A stretch of DNA of 49,476 bases, from positions 1 through 49,476 of the forward strand of contig JAICPY010000023.1 in assembly GCA_025929585.1 (NCBI GenBank). The letters run 5' to 3'. This document shows positions 7,229 through 17,232 of this stretch, piece by piece. Numbering within the stretch: position 1 is the first letter of the stretch; each line of letters starts with the position of its first letter. The notes beneath the pieces were generated by a model, which worked only from the letters and a program-made list of their open reading frames with translations, was not told the origin of the DNA and ran no database searches. This DNA comes from Steroidobacter sp. GTDB taxonomy: Bacteria > Pseudomonadota > Gammaproteobacteria > Steroidobacterales > Steroidobacteraceae. The position numbers were made by a program, and so were the translations under genes.

Positions 7229-8581
7229 ATGAAGACCGAAGCTCCAGAAAAAACGACTCGACTCGCTGCTCTGCGCGGGGCGCTAGAGCAGGGAACCATG
7301 CGCCACGGCCAGCGCATGATCAATTCGCTTCACCCTGCGGAAATTGCCTCCCTCATCGAGTCCTTACCGCCGGCCAAGCGCGAGATCGTTTGGGAATTCG
7401 TCGATCCGGAGCTCGAAGGCGATGTACTGATCGAGCTCAACGAGGAGGTCCGCTCCGAGCTCATCAGCGGTATGGATGCCGAGGAGCTGATCGCAGCAAC
7501 CGAAGGGATGGAGGTCGATGATCTTGCGGACTTGATCGGCGATTTGCCCGAGACGCTGAACGAGCGCGTGCTGCATTCCATGGACGCGCAGGACCGCGAG
7601 CGCCTGTCTGCGGTTCTCGCCTTTGAAGGAGATAGCGCCGGCGGTTTGATGAACTTGGATGCCGTGACGGTCCGACCGGACGTCACGATCGAAGTCGTCC
7701 TGCGCTACCTGCGGATGCGAGGTGAATTGCCCGACCGTACCGATCGGCTGTTCGTCGTCAATCGACATGACCAGTACCTTGGGGGCCTGGACATCACACG
7801 TCTGCTGACTGAAGACCCGGAAGCAACGGTCGGCGAGGTAATGGACTCCACCGTCGAGCGAATCTCACCTGAGACGCCTGCTCGGGAGGTTGCCAAGCTT
7901 TTCGAAGATCACGATTTAGTCTCTGCGGCCGTAGTAGGCCAAGACGGGCGGCTCCTGGGACGCATCACCATCGATGACGTGGTCGACGTGATCCGCGAAG
8001 AAGCCGAGCATTCCGTGCTGAGCATGGCCGGTCTCGACGAAGACGAAGACATGTTCGCGAGCGTCCGCACCAGCGCGCGCAGGCGTTCGGTTTGGCTGGC
8101 CGCCAATCTAGCAACGGCATTCTTAGCCGCTAATGTCGTGGGCTTGTTCGAAGCAACGATCGAGAAAGTCGTCGCGCTGGCCGTCCTGATGCCGATTGTG
8201 GCTAGCATGGGTGGCATCGCCGGCAGCCAAACTCTGGTCTTGATCATTCGTGGCTTGGCAGTGGGCCACGTCGAACATGCGAACGCTCGCTGGTTGCTGA
8301 CGCGCGAGATCGCCGTCGGCATGCTCAACGGCGTCGTGCTTTCATCGCTTGTCGGGCTAGCGGCGGGTTTGTGGTTTCACGCCTGGACGATTGGCTTGAT
8401 CATCTTTGCTGCATTGATGATCAATCTGTTAGCCGCTGCTTTGGCAGGTGTAGGCGTCCCGCTGATTCTGAAGCGGTTCGGCATCGATCCTGCTATCGCG
8501 GGCGGCGTGATACTCACCACAGTGACGGATGTCGTGGGATTCGCCTCGCTACTAGGCCTCGGCACGCTTTTCCTTACGTGA
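7229..8581 (+). CDS. mgtE: Magnesium transporter/channel MgtE
   Basis: This inner-membrane Mg2+ channel is gated by its cytoplasmic domains. The 450 residues show the MgtE N domain (superhelix of acidic segments, about 20-130), a CBS pair (about 140-260) and five predicted membrane helices (about 285-450). The pore signature MPIVASMGGIAGSQTLVL and the filter-region Asp in TTVTDVVGF are present. ATG 7229 is preferred over GTG 7214, since it gives the usual family length; neither has a strong Shine-Dalgarno sequence. No Mg2+ riboswitch is recognisable upstream. Its end overlaps the convergent patatin gene by 30 bases. Confidence 0.93.
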   Translation: MKTEAPEKTTRLAALRGALEQGTMRHGQRMINSLHPAEIASLIESLPPAKREIVWEFVDPELEGDVLIELNEEVRSELISGMDAEELIAATEGMEVDDLADLIGDLPETLNERVLHSMDAQDRERLSAVLAFEGDSAGGLMNLDAVTVRPDVTIEVVLRYLRMRGELPDRTDRLFVVNRHDQYLGGLDITRLLTEDPEATVGEVMDSTVERISPETPAREVAKLFEDHDLVSAAVVGQDGRLLGRITIDDVVDVIREEAEHSVLSMAGLDEDEDMFASVRTSARRRSVWLAANLATAFLAANVVGLFEATIEKVVALAVLMPIVASMGGIAGSQTLVLIIRGLAVGHVEHANARWLLTREIAVGMLNGVVLSSLVGLAAGLWFHAWTIGLIIFAALMINLLAAALAGVGVPLILKRFGIDPAIAGGVILTTVTDVVGFASLLGLGTLFLT

Positions 8582-9757
8582 GCTCACACGCCGGAAAATG
8601 CCGGTCGCCCCAGTTGATACCACGGCCGAGCCGCCGATGAACGCAAGCACATCGTCCGATCGCTTCATCGTGTCTTGATAGCCGAGCGCAATCAGCTCCC
8701 GAGTAAAGCTATCTTGGAATAGTAGATAGCTCATCAGTTGGCCACCGCCAGTGTTCATCGCACCCATCGTTCTCAGCAACACGCGCAGCGCCCTGGGCAA
8801 AGAGGCAACGTGATGGCGCGCGACTTCCGAAAGGTCGCGACTCGGCAGCAAGACCAACATGTCGATCCGTCGCAATGGCATGCCCGCATCGCTAATCGGC
8901 CCGATCGCATCCACGAGTTGGTTGAGCTGCGTCAAACGTTCCAGGTCCGAATACAGCCCATCGGAAAACAAAGCATCCAGCATGTAACCGAAGATCTGTC
9001 CGAACGTCGGACATTGCGCCGGCGTTGCACCAGCGGTTATCGCCTCGTTTCGAGTGCCAATGACCAACAGGCGTTGCGCACCCAAGTGAATTGCGGCGCT
9101 GAAGGGGTTCGCTTCGCGCATAGCGCCATCGCCGTAAAACTCTTCCCCCAGCAATACCGGCGGAAACAGAAACGGCACAGCGACACTCGCCATCAAATGA
9201 TCGAGCGACAACTCGGCAGGCTCACCCGCGCGCCGCATCCGGCTCCAAGGTTCGCACCCGGGCTTTGCCGTATAGAACGATACGGACCGCGCGCTGACGT
9301 ACCCGGCTGCCGACATCGCAAGCGCGTCCAAATGACCCGCCTCGATCGAGCGTTTAACCGAGCTGAAATCGAATTGCGCTTTGAGCAACTCGCGCAAAGG
9401 AGAGTTATCGAACAAGGAACGCGGCGGGGGCAATAACCAGCCGCCCGAGAGCATTGCGAGCAGCCAATGAAGCCCAGAGCGCAGCATGCTTGCGGTGTTT
9501 GCCCGAAATACTTGCTCGACTTGAAAGTTGCGCCAAACCCGCTCGAGGTTGCCCACCGCCACTCGAAATCGATCCGCATGGACGGCGATCGCCGTCGCGT
9601 TTACGGCACCGGCTGAAGTGCCCGTTACGATGGGAAATGGATTTACTGCGCGTGCAGGAAGCAAATCGGCTATGGCCCGCAGCGCGCCAACTTGATAAGC
9701 CGCACGCGCGCCGCCGCCCGGCAAGACCAAACCGATCTTTGGAGTTGTGGGTGCCAT
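8552..9757 (-). CDS. Patatin-like phospholipase family protein
   Basis: This Ser-Asp dyad lipid acyl hydrolase has 401 residues. The oxyanion loop PGGGARAAYQVGAL (13-26), nucleophile elbow GTSAG with Ser48 and catalytic Asp210 in FYGDGAMRE are all intact. No signal peptide is visible, suggesting a cytoplasmic or membrane-associated enzyme of the RssA/NTE-like group. The C-terminal third (about 250-400), with LPRALRVLLRTMGAMNTGGG, is a family-specific extension found in bacterial patatins. Substrate unknown; a phospholipid or lysophospholipid is likely. It is transcribed towards mgtE and the two ends overlap. Confidence 0.9.
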   Translation of the reverse strand: MAPTTPKIGLVLPGGGARAAYQVGALRAIADLLPARAVNPFPIVTGTSAGAVNATAIAVHADRFRVAVGNLERVWRNFQVEQVFRANTASMLRSGLHWLLAMLSGGWLLPPPRSLFDNSPLRELLKAQFDFSSVKRSIEAGHLDALAMSAAGYVSARSVSFYTAKPGCEPWSRMRRAGEPAELSLDHLMASVAVPFLFPPVLLGEEFYGDGAMREANPFSAAIHLGAQRLLVIGTRNEAITAGATPAQCPTFGQIFGYMLDALFSDGLYSDLERLTQLNQLVDAIGPISDAGMPLRRIDMLVLLPSRDLSEVARHHVASLPRALRVLLRTMGAMNTGGGQLMSYLLFQDSFTRELIALGYQDTMKRSDDVLAFIGGSAVVSTGATGIFRRVSSRKEKRAEA

Positions 9758-10051
9758 TCGCCGGGCAGTTCAGTTGAGGATCAATGCGTGCACGCAATCG
9801 CCTGTTGAAAAAGTTCTATCACCGCACATTGTCGGGAGTTCAGTCGGCATTCACTGCATCTACGTCATACAGGCGCTCAGGTCGCGAAAAGCGCACTGTT
9901 TGCGTTTTGTTAGTATGGCACAGTGCTTGTTTAGTCCAGCCTTGGTCCGCAGTCTGCGGTCTACGGCGAGAACAGACGTGGTTGCCACTCCTGGAGCCAC
10001 AGTCGGCCCTGCGGACTGCACCTGCAGACGCCTCTCTATCTTGGAGCCGTT

Positions 10052-10582
10052 ATGAGTCAAATTTTTAAAGTTCGCTACTGGCTGTTCGTCGCATTATTCA
10101 CAATGCTCAGCGCTGCGTGGGCCGACGCGCCCTCGATCGGGCGGGCCGCACCCGATTTCAAGCTACAAGACCAGGATGGCAAATGGCATACCCTGGCGGA
10201 CTATCGCGGCAAATGGGTGGCCTTGTACTTCTACCCAAAAGATCAAACCCCCGGCTGCACAACGCAGGCTTGTGACTTTCGCGACAACATCTTTGCCTAT
10301 CGCGAAGCAGGCGCTGTAATCCTCGGCGTCAGCGTCGATGACATCAAGTCGCACAAGGCGTTCGCGGAGAAGCACGGCTTGCCCTTCACTCTGCTCGCCG
10401 ATCCTACGAAGGAAACTGCCCAACGCTACGGCGTCATGAACTTCACCGGCTTCGCCAAACGCGAAACGTTTCTGATCGATCCGAAGGGCGTCATCGCCAA
10501 ACGGTACATCGTCTCGGAGCCTAAAGGGCACTCGGATGTCGTTCTGAAGGACATCAAGCAGCTACAGGTACAAAAGAAGTAG
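10052..10582 (+). CDS. Exported peroxiredoxin, Bcp/PrxQ-like
   Basis: This thiol peroxidase of the AhpC/TSA-Bcp group has 176 residues. An N-terminal signal peptide (about 1-25, YWLFVALFTMLSAAWADA) precedes the thioredoxin fold. The peroxidatic Cys69 is in DQTPGCTTQ and a resolving Cys74 is five residues later, the PrxQ arrangement. Classical Bcp is cytoplasmic, so the leader points to a periplasmic role, with reduction by some periplasmic thioredoxin-like partner (inference). The gene stands alone: the patatin gene diverges upstream and the acylase gene converges downstream, 15 bases away. Confidence 0.9.
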   Translation: MSQIFKVRYWLFVALFTMLSAAWADAPSIGRAAPDFKLQDQDGKWHTLADYRGKWVALYFYPKDQTPGCTTQACDFRDNIFAYREAGAVILGVSVDDIKSHKAFAEKHGLPFTLLADPTKETAQRYGVMNFTGFAKRETFLIDPKGVIAKRYIVSEPKGHSDVVLKDIKQLQVQKK

Positions 10583-10597
10583 TCGTATCGATCCGGG

Positions 10598-13078
10598 TCA
10601 CTGCAGGACCAATCGCAATACGTGCTCGGGTTCGCCTGGCCGCAGCGCGCGAGGTTTACCGTGCACCCATTGATCATGCCCCGCTCCATAGAACGGTGAG
10701 AGCGGATGTCCCGCTGCACCTCCCGGCATTTGAAACAGGCCTTCTGATTCGAGCCCCGGCGATACGACGAGCCGCTCCGAGGCGCCGAAACTTGGACTTT
10801 GGACGCGAGGCATCGCGGCATCTCCGCTCATACCGACGGCAGGCATGTCGATGAAGCGCGAGATCATCGGGAGGGCAGCAGACAGCGGATGACGCATCGC
10901 CAAGGTGTTCTCAGCCCCCCAGGTGCACGTACGCCACTCGGCGCATCCCTCCGACAACGCGTCGATAGCTAATTTGAACGAACCTCGTAGAGCTGACTCC
11001 CAAGAGTCGTATTTTGGGTCCAGGAGGTGTTGCGGTCGTTCGGTCACAATCGCCCACAGCGGGCCTTCGAATTGCGGCGACGGCGTGAAATGCGTGGCGG
11101 GGGACCGAGCACGTGCTGGCGCGATCAGCGATTCGTACACATCTGTACGAACTTGGTTGCGGAACGCTCGCACGATCCGATAACCAACATCATTGGCCGA
11201 AGCCCGGGCCGACCATTGCTCGACGAATGCTCGAGGCTCGCGAAACTGAGGATCGATCTGCCCTGCCGAAATCTCGAGCAGAAGATCCCGCCACCTGGTG
11301 AGAAATAGAGCCCGATCGTCGGTTTGCAGCGCACTCATTTCTTGAGCGGTCACGGAAGAATCCGACAACAACGCGTCTCGAATTTGAGCACCGCGTGCAC
11401 CCAGGTCGTAACCGCCCTCGCCCATGAACTCGAACCATTTTTCCGCATCGATGGTCCGAGCATTCGCGGTCCATAAGCGGGCCGTAGGTGGATCCACGAT
11501 GCGCGGATAGTCATCCGGGTCGCGCCATCCTTTCCAGCCAGCATCCCCGCTGCGCCAAGAAGTCGGAATCGTCGTGTCATAGCTGCCCCGCAGAGGAACT
11601 TGTCCAAGAACGGACCAACCGATATGTCCCTCTACATCCGCTGCAACGATATTTTGGACAGGAGCACCGGCGCGATTCGCGGCCGAGAGCAACTCATCGA
11701 CTGAACGCGCGCGCTCGAACGCGAGCAGCCCCAAATTCGTCGCACGCGAATGATGGGCCGTCCATGCAAGTGCGAGCGGTTGACCATCGAGCTCTTCGTT
11801 CAAAAGCGGACCCCAGCGAGTGGTCTTGAATTGGAACTCGATAGCATCCGCGCCATTCACTTCGATACGTTCTCGCTGAATGTCGAAAGCTTCGGAACCT
11901 TCGGATGTGAGATACGCGGAAGGGTTCATCCGATCCGGCTCGACGATAACCAGATCGGTCCAATCTCCATAACCATTCGTGTACCCCCAAGCAACGTGCG
12001 AGTTGCTACCGACGATTAGAACCGGCAAGCCTGGCAACGTCACGCCCACGAGATCACGTGCGAGATCTCCTTCTGCTTCGACGATCAAGCGCGCTTGGTA
12101 CCACACGTTGGGTAAGCGCAAACCCAAGTGCATGTCGTTGGCGAGCATCGCTGCGCCGTTGGAGCTATGCGTACTTGCGATCGCCCAGCTATTGCTACCG
12201 GGCATGTACCGATCCGGGCGATGACTCCAGAATCGGGGGTCGAGGGTAGAGGTACCTTCTATGTCCTCGCGAGAAGCAGGTACGTTGCGCGCCGCGGAGA
12301 TACCGCTCGAACCTTTTCGAATATCGAAGATTTCAGGTCCTGGGATGGCGGGAGTACGCCATGCTCGGCCCGCGATCGGCGCATCCCACTCGGTCCCGAC
12401 CGGATGAATGAATGCGAACAGTTCGGCCGGTAGGCTCTGTTTGAGTTTCGCCCGCTCGATTTCCTCGACACCGCTGGAATCATTCAGACTTAAATACATC
12501 GCGAACGCGACGAGCACTGAATCTTCAGATCGCCAGGCCTTGGGTTTCGCACGCAGTACTAGATATTCCCAAGGACGGGCGCGCAGCGATTCCAATCCAG
12601 CGTTTACGCCCTTTGTGTATGCATCGATTAGAGCGCGCTCTGCCGCACTCGCATTGTTCAACACCTCGGCGGAAGTCGAGCGAAAGCGATGCAAGCGCAA
12701 GTTCTTGTCGACCGGCACAAGCGACGCGCCGAGCAAGGCAGACAACTCGCCTGCAGCCGACCGGCGCAGAAGATCCATCTGAAAAAAGCGGTCTTGTGCA
12801 TGGACGAACCCGGTTGCAAACGCGAGATCGTCACGCGATGAGGCACGGATAGCAGGCACACCGATCGAATCCCGTTCGATGGTCGCCTCTGAGGACAGAT
12901 TGGAAACAGCGAGCTCGCCGTCGATTTGCGGCAAGCTACGGCGGGCACTCACATAGAGTGAACCGATGGCGAGCAGAATTAGGATTGCGACCGCACCTAC
13001 GCAATACGCCAGCCAGCGTAGCGAGGATTTGAGCCTTTTATCGAAGCCGCGCGATCGAACCTGTGCCAAGAAGTCCAT
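10598..13078 (-). CDS. Penicillin acylase family (Ntn) hydrolase
   Basis: This member of the penicillin amidase/AHL acylase/aculeacin acylase superfamily has 826 residues. A membrane anchor or uncleaved leader at about 22-44 (AYCVGAVAILILLAIGS) precedes the alpha chain with IERDSIGVPAIRASSRDDLA and GFVHAQDRFFQMDLLRR. The autoproteolytic site is Gly294-Ser295 in YMPGSNSWAI, Ser295 becoming the N-terminal nucleophile; LANDMHLGLRLPNVWY and the beta-chain AWTAHH region follow. The substrate could be an acyl-homoserine lactone, a beta-lactam or a peptide amide and cannot be told from sequence. It lies 71 bases downstream of pyk on the same strand. Confidence 0.9.
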   Translation of the reverse strand: MDFLAQVRSRGFDKRLKSSLRWLAYCVGAVAILILLAIGSLYVSARRSLPQIDGELAVSNLSSEATIERDSIGVPAIRASSRDDLAFATGFVHAQDRFFQMDLLRRSAAGELSALLGASLVPVDKNLRLHRFRSTSAEVLNNASAAERALIDAYTKGVNAGLESLRARPWEYLVLRAKPKAWRSEDSVLVAFAMYLSLNDSSGVEEIERAKLKQSLPAELFAFIHPVGTEWDAPIAGRAWRTPAIPGPEIFDIRKGSSGISAARNVPASREDIEGTSTLDPRFWSHRPDRYMPGSNSWAIASTHSSNGAAMLANDMHLGLRLPNVWYQARLIVEAEGDLARDLVGVTLPGLPVLIVGSNSHVAWGYTNGYGDWTDLVIVEPDRMNPSAYLTSEGSEAFDIQRERIEVNGADAIEFQFKTTRWGPLLNEELDGQPLALAWTAHHSRATNLGLLAFERARSVDELLSAANRAGAPVQNIVAADVEGHIGWSVLGQVPLRGSYDTTIPTSWRSGDAGWKGWRDPDDYPRIVDPPTARLWTANARTIDAEKWFEFMGEGGYDLGARGAQIRDALLSDSSVTAQEMSALQTDDRALFLTRWRDLLLEISAGQIDPQFREPRAFVEQWSARASANDVGYRIVRAFRNQVRTDVYESLIAPARARSPATHFTPSPQFEGPLWAIVTERPQHLLDPKYDSWESALRGSFKLAIDALSEGCAEWRTCTWGAENTLAMRHPLSAALPMISRFIDMPAVGMSGDAAMPRVQSPSFGASERLVVSPGLESEGLFQMPGGAAGHPLSPFYGAGHDQWVHGKPRALRPGEPEHVLRLVLQ

Positions 13079-13149
13079 GAGCCAAACAGGGCGTTCGCAG
13101 CTCGAGAATCAAACCCGAGCGTGCGCGCGCCGCGCTGCTGAACGCGTGC

Positions 13150-14583
13150 TCACACTTTGACTTCCACGATCTTCATCGCGTTTGTCTTGCCGGACACGCC
13201 CGACAGCTCACCCTTCGTCAAGATGATGCGATCGCCGACTTCGACCATGCCTCGATCGAGCATTACTCTGAAGATGTCAGCGTACAGGAGCTGCGCATCT
13301 GTGTGAGTGATATCGAAGGTGACCGGATAAACGCCGCGATACAGCATCACGCGACGGCGAGTTTCTTCGTGGCGGGTGAATGCGTAAATAGGAATGTCGG
13401 CACGAATGCGAGACATCCACAAAGGTGTCGAACCGGATTCGGTCAGCGCTACGATGGCTTTGACCTTCAGGTGATTGGCCGTGTACATGACCGCCATCGC
13501 AATCGCTTCGTCGGTTTTCTCGAACGCACCCTGCTCGGTACGCTGACGAATCGGAGTGTGCGTCGACTCGTACTTCTCTGCGCCCAAGATTACCTGCGCC
13601 ATGGCTTGCACGGCCTTGACTGGGTACTTGCCGACTGCGCTTTCGCCCGAAAGCATCACCGCGTCAGTGCCGTCCATCACAGCGTTCGCAACGTCGGAGA
13701 CCTCCGCGCGCGTGGGCACTGGGTTATGGATCATCGACTCCATCATTTGAGTCGCAGTGATCACCACGCGATTGCGCTTACGCGTCTCGGCGATGATGTG
13801 CTTCTGTAGACCGGTAAGCTCCGCGTTGCCAACCTCCACGCCCAAGTCTCCGCGTGCCACCATGACAGCATCGCTGGCGAGAATGATCCGCTCCAAATTG
13901 ACCAGCGCTTCGCTGCGCTCGATCTTCGCAACGAGGTGTCCGTGACCGCCTTCTTTTCTTAGAAGTCGGCGTGCCTCATCCATGTCGCTCCCATCCTGGG
14001 CGAACGATACGGCGAGATAGTCCACGCCGAGCTTTGCCGCAAGTTTGATGTCTTCCCGATCCTTATCGGTCAAGGCACCAGCCGACAGACCACCGCCTTG
14101 CTTGTTGATGCCTTTGTTATTCGACAGCTCTCCGCCGACCACGACCTTGGTTTCGATCCGAGGACCATTGACGGCTATGACGTCGAGCACGATGAGACCG
14201 TCATTCAGCAATAACGTGTCGCCCGCTCGCACGTCCTGCGGCAACGACTTGTAAGCCACGCCAACGCTCTTGACTGTGCCGGCATTGGGTTCGAGCGAGA
14301 CATCGAGAACGAATGGGTCGCCTTCGTTCAGGAACACCTTGCCTTCCGCAAAGCGCTCGATGCGAATCTTCGGGCCCTGCAGATCGCCCAGTACTGCGAC
14401 CCATTTGCCGACCTGATCCGCACACTCTCGAACCATCTGTACGCGGCGGGCATGGAATTCCGGCTCACCGTGCGAGAAGTTGACGCGCACGACATCGGCG
14501 CCGGCACGAATCAACTCGGTCAAAACCTTGGGGTCGTCAGTTGCGGGGCCGAGTGTCGTAAGAATTTTTGTACGGCGAAGCAT
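13150..14583 (-). CDS. pyk: Pyruvate kinase
   Basis: Converts phosphoenolpyruvate and ADP to pyruvate and ATP. The 477 residues begin MLRRTKILTTLGPATDD, include the RVNFSHG substrate-binding motif and the active-site signature LVAKIERSEAL followed by VMVARGDLGVEVG, the Mg2+/K+ site region, and the ATQMMESMI motif. The C-terminal allosteric domain (GSTPLWMSRIRADIPIYAFT) is complete. Last glycolytic gene of the tkt-gap-pgk-pyk minus-strand cluster. A run of TAACCGC units lies 14 bases upstream of its ATG on the sense strand. Confidence 0.97.
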   Translation of the reverse strand: MLRRTKILTTLGPATDDPKVLTELIRAGADVVRVNFSHGEPEFHARRVQMVRECADQVGKWVAVLGDLQGPKIRIERFAEGKVFLNEGDPFVLDVSLEPNAGTVKSVGVAYKSLPQDVRAGDTLLLNDGLIVLDVIAVNGPRIETKVVVGGELSNNKGINKQGGGLSAGALTDKDREDIKLAAKLGVDYLAVSFAQDGSDMDEARRLLRKEGGHGHLVAKIERSEALVNLERIILASDAVMVARGDLGVEVGNAELTGLQKHIIAETRKRNRVVITATQMMESMIHNPVPTRAEVSDVANAVMDGTDAVMLSGESAVGKYPVKAVQAMAQVILGAEKYESTHTPIRQRTEQGAFEKTDEAIAMAVMYTANHLKVKAIVALTESGSTPLWMSRIRADIPIYAFTRHEETRRRVMLYRGVYPVTFDITHTDAQLLYADIFRVMLDRGMVEVGDRIILTKGELSGVSGKTNAMKIVEVKV

Positions 14584-14597
14584 AGGATGAAGTGTTT

Positions 14598-14620
14598 GGC
14601 GGTTAGCGGTTAGCGGTTAG
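14598..14620 (-). repeat. Single TAACCGC-class arm upstream of pyk
   Basis: About three tandem 7-mers (TAACCGC on the minus, sense strand) end 14 bases before the pyk start codon. No complementary arm was found in the 163-base pyk-pgk spacer, so this is a one-armed copy or a remnant. Confidence 0.75.
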
Positions 14621-14746
14621 TAAGAGCACGCTTCTTAGGCGCATTTGACAGCGGCGGACAGTGTAATGAGATTGAGCAAACATGCGAGCGGTATTCGCGC
14701 CAGTACGGCCTTGGCGAACGGTTCTTCACCGTGCGCCATCCGCCGC

Positions 14747-15928
14747 TCACTTCTTGTTGGCCTGCTCCTCGAGCATGGCAACCGCTGGCAGCTTCTTCCC
14801 TTCGAGAAACTCCAGGAACGCACCACCACCGGTCGAGATGTAGGAGATATCTTCCTCCACTCCATATTTCTCGATAGCTGCAAGCGTGTCGCCGCCGCCT
14901 GCAATGGAAAAAGCCGAGCTGCGAGCGATGGCCTGTGCGAGCGTTCGCGTGCCTTCACCGAATTGGTCGAACTCGAACACACCTACGGGCCCGGTCCACA
15001 CGATCGTGCCGGCGCCCGAGAACATGCGCGCGAAGCGCTCTGCTGTGTCAGGACCGATGTCGAGGATCATCTCATCGGCGCCCACACTCTCGATACCCTT
15101 CACATCGGCTTCGGCAGAGGCAGAAAACTCTTTTGCTACGACGACATCGGTCGGCAGGGGAATATCGACGTTCAATTCCTTCGAGCGCGTCAGCAGGCTC
15201 TTCGCGATATCGATCATCTCCGCCTCAGCGAGCGACTTGCCGATCGCATGACCTTGCGCCGCAAGGAAGGTGTTTGCGATACCGCCACCAACGATCAACT
15301 TGTCGACCTTCGTGATCAGGCTTTCTAGAACGGTGAGCTTGGTCGACACCTTTGAGCCGGCGACGATCGCGATCAGCGGGCGCTTGGGCTTTTCCAACGC
15401 CGTCTCGAGTGCTTCCAACTCATTCATCAAGAGAGGCCCAGCGCATGCCACAGGGGCGAACTTTCCGACCCCATGCGTGCTCGCTTCAGCGCGATGTGCC
15501 GTCCCGAACGCATCCATGACGTACACATCGCATAGCGCTGCCATCTTCCGAGAGAGGTCTTCCTTATCCTTCTTCTCACCTTTGTTGAAGCGAACATTCT
15601 CTAACAGTACGACCTCGCCGACGCCGCACTCAACGCCATCGAGCCAATTCTTCTCGAATTTGACCTTGAAGCCGAGCAGCTCCGACAGACGCTGAGCTAC
15701 AGGTGCCAGTGAAAACTCTTCGTTGTAGACGCCTTCTTCTGGCCGACCGAGATGTGACATCACCATCACACGAGCGCCGGCGTCCTTGGCAGCTTGGATA
15801 GTCGGCAATGACGCTCGAATCCGGGCGTCGCTCGTGACGACCCCAGACTGCACAGGCACGTTGAGATCTTCTCGAATCAATACTCGCTTGCCGCGCAGGT
15901 CGAGATCGGTCATTCGAAGAATGGGCAT
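14747..15928 (-). CDS. pgk: Phosphoglycerate kinase
   Basis: Transfers the acyl phosphate of 1,3-bisphosphoglycerate to ADP. The 393 residues include the PGK signature [13 protein letters not shown] near the N-terminus, MSHLGRP, the TAHRAEAST segment and the nucleotide-binding [11 protein letters not shown] and [13 protein letters not shown] motifs. The start at 15928 ([11 protein letters not shown]) is preferred over 15943, since a GGAG lies about 8 bases before it. Placed between gap and pyk on the same strand; a one-armed TAACCGC repeat lies 27 bases upstream. Confidence 0.97.
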   Translation of the reverse strand: MPILRMTDLDLRGKRVLIREDLNVPVQSGVVTSDARIRASLPTIQAAKDAGARVMVMSHLGRPEEGVYNEEFSLAPVAQRLSELLGFKVKFEKNWLDGVECGVGEVVLLENVRFNKGEKKDKEDLSRKMAALCDVYVMDAFGTAHRAEASTHGVGKFAPVACAGPLLMNELEALETALEKPKRPLIAIVAGSKVSTKLTVLESLITKVDKLIVGGGIANTFLAAQGHAIGKSLAEAEMIDIAKSLLTRSKELNVDIPLPTDVVVAKEFSASAEADVKGIESVGADEMILDIGPDTAERFARMFSGAGTIVWTGPVGVFEFDQFGEGTRTLAQAIARSSAFSIAGGGDTLAAIEKYGVEEDISYISTGGGAFLEFLEGKKLPAVAMLEEQANKK

Positions 15929-15955
15929 GGGAAGCTCCAGCAAGAAGGAAGCAGT

Positions 15956-15974
15956 TGGCGGTTAGCGGTTAGTC
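15956..15974 (-). repeat. Single TAACCGC-class arm upstream of pgk
   Basis: Two to three tandem 7-mers read TAACCGC on the strand coding for pgk, ending about 27 bases before its ATG. The inner edge (plus strand TAGTCAGAGGCGCTG) resembles the inner edge of other copies, notably 43208-43224. No opposite arm of the same class is seen in this spacer. Confidence 0.7.
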
Positions 15975-16015
15975 AGAGGCGCTGCCGCGCTTTCGTCCTT
16001 GAACCAACGCAGGTC

Positions 16016-16073
16016 GTGACTCGTGAGCCGCGGGTAACGCAAGAACTCTTACTACCCGCGAGTCACGAATCAC
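16016..16073. repeat. Inverted repeat, GTGACTC class, between gap and pgk
   Basis: Left arm 16016-16036 and right arm 16053-16073 match at 18 of 21 positions; the inner 8 bases (CGCGGGTA/TACCCGCG) are perfect, loop 16 bases. It uses the same GTGACTC/GTGATTC units as the hpf-rapZ element. On the minus strand it begins 13 bases after the gap stop codon, so it could also act as a 3'-end hairpin for gap. Confidence 0.75.
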
Positions 16074-16086
16074 TCATTACCGGCTT

Positions 16087-17100
16087 TTACGCCACTTTCG
16101 ACCACGCGACGGTGGTATCGAGCATGCGGTTCGAGAAACCCCACTCGTTGTCATACCACGCGCAGACCTTGACCATCGTGCCGTCGATGACTTTCGTCAT
16201 CGTCGCGTCATAGGTCGAGGATGCAGGATCGTGGTTGAAATCGATCGAGACCAGCGGCGCGTCCGTGTACGCGAGCACGCCTTTGAGCGCGCCATTGGAC
16301 GCTTCCTTCATGGCAGCGTTGATCTCCTCGATGCTGGTCGCGCGCTTCGCGATGAAGCTCAGATCGACGAGTGAGACATTGATCGTCGGCACACGCACAG
16401 CAAAGCCATCCAACTTGCCGTTCAACTCGGGCAACACCAGACCCACGGCCGCAGCGGCGCCGGTCTTGGTAGGGATCATCGACTGAGTTGCCGAACGTGC
16501 GCGACGCAGGTCTTTGTGGAACACGTCGGTCAAGACTTGATCGTTCGTGTACGAGTGAATCGTCGTCATTACACCGGCCGTGATGCCCACTTTCTCGTTG
16601 AGCACTTTGGCGACCGGAGCCAAGCAGTTGGTCGTACACGAGGCATTCGAGATCACGGTATGGCTGGACTTGAGCACGTTGTGATTGACACCGTAGACGA
16701 TCGTTGCATCGACGTCTTTTTCACCGGGAGCGGAAATGACTACCTTCTTCGCACCGCCCGTGATGTGAGCGCTGGCCTTCGCCTTGCTCGTGAACAATCC
16801 GGTGCATTCGAATACGAAATCTACACCGAGCTGACCCCAAGGCAACTTGGCCGGGTCACGCTCCGCCAACACACGAATGCGATCGCCATTGACGACCATC
16901 GAGTCGCCGTCGACCTGCACTTCACCCTTGAATTTGCCGTGAACCGTGTCGTACTGAGTCAAATAGGCGTTGGTCTTCGCATCGCCAAGATCGTTGATCG
17001 CGACGATCTGAATGTCTTTCGTTCGATTTGCTTCGTACAGGGCGCGAAGGATGTTGCGACCGATGCGGCCATAGCCATTGATACCAACTTTGATGGGCAT
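16087..17100 (-). CDS. gap: Glyceraldehyde-3-phosphate dehydrogenase, type I
   Basis: Oxidises glyceraldehyde-3-phosphate to 1,3-bisphosphoglycerate with NAD+. The 337 residues start [20 protein letters not shown] (Rossmann dinucleotide motif), contain the catalytic [12 protein letters not shown] with Cys155, [20 protein letters not shown] and the C-terminal [14 protein letters not shown]. All hallmarks of the phosphorylating glycolytic enzyme are present. A GAGG lies about 10 bases before the ATG. It is encoded between tkt and pgk. Confidence 0.97.
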   Translation of the reverse strand: MPIKVGINGYGRIGRNILRALYEANRTKDIQIVAINDLGDAKTNAYLTQYDTVHGKFKGEVQVDGDSMVVNGDRIRVLAERDPAKLPWGQLGVDFVFECTGLFTSKAKASAHITGGAKKVVISAPGEKDVDATIVYGVNHNVLKSSHTVISNASCTTNCLAPVAKVLNEKVGITAGVMTTIHSYTNDQVLTDVFHKDLRRARSATQSMIPTKTGAAAAVGLVLPELNGKLDGFAVRVPTINVSLVDLSFIAKRATSIEEINAAMKEASNGALKGVLAYTDAPLVSIDFNHDPASSTYDATMTKVIDGTMVKVCAWYDNEWGFSNRMLDTTVAWSKVA

Positions 17101-17232
17101 TTCTCAATTTCCTCGATAAAGGCTGTGGACTATTGGCTTTGGGCTGTTGCTGCGAGCATTGCTCGCGCCCTTCGCGCCTTTTGCCTTCAGTACAGCAAAG
17201 TTAACAAACCACGAATCAAAAACGCTTGAGCG

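Noticed and set aside
9747-10068. Short plus-strand frames between patatin and peroxiredoxin genes
   Set aside because: Composition is irregular, they overlap each other in different frames and the peroxiredoxin start; no support as genes.
14645-15328. Plus-strand frames opposite pgk (and similar ones opposite patatin at 8738-9436 and gap at 16516-17229)
   Set aside because: Each lies across a well-supported gene on the other strand and shows no family features or ribosome binding site.
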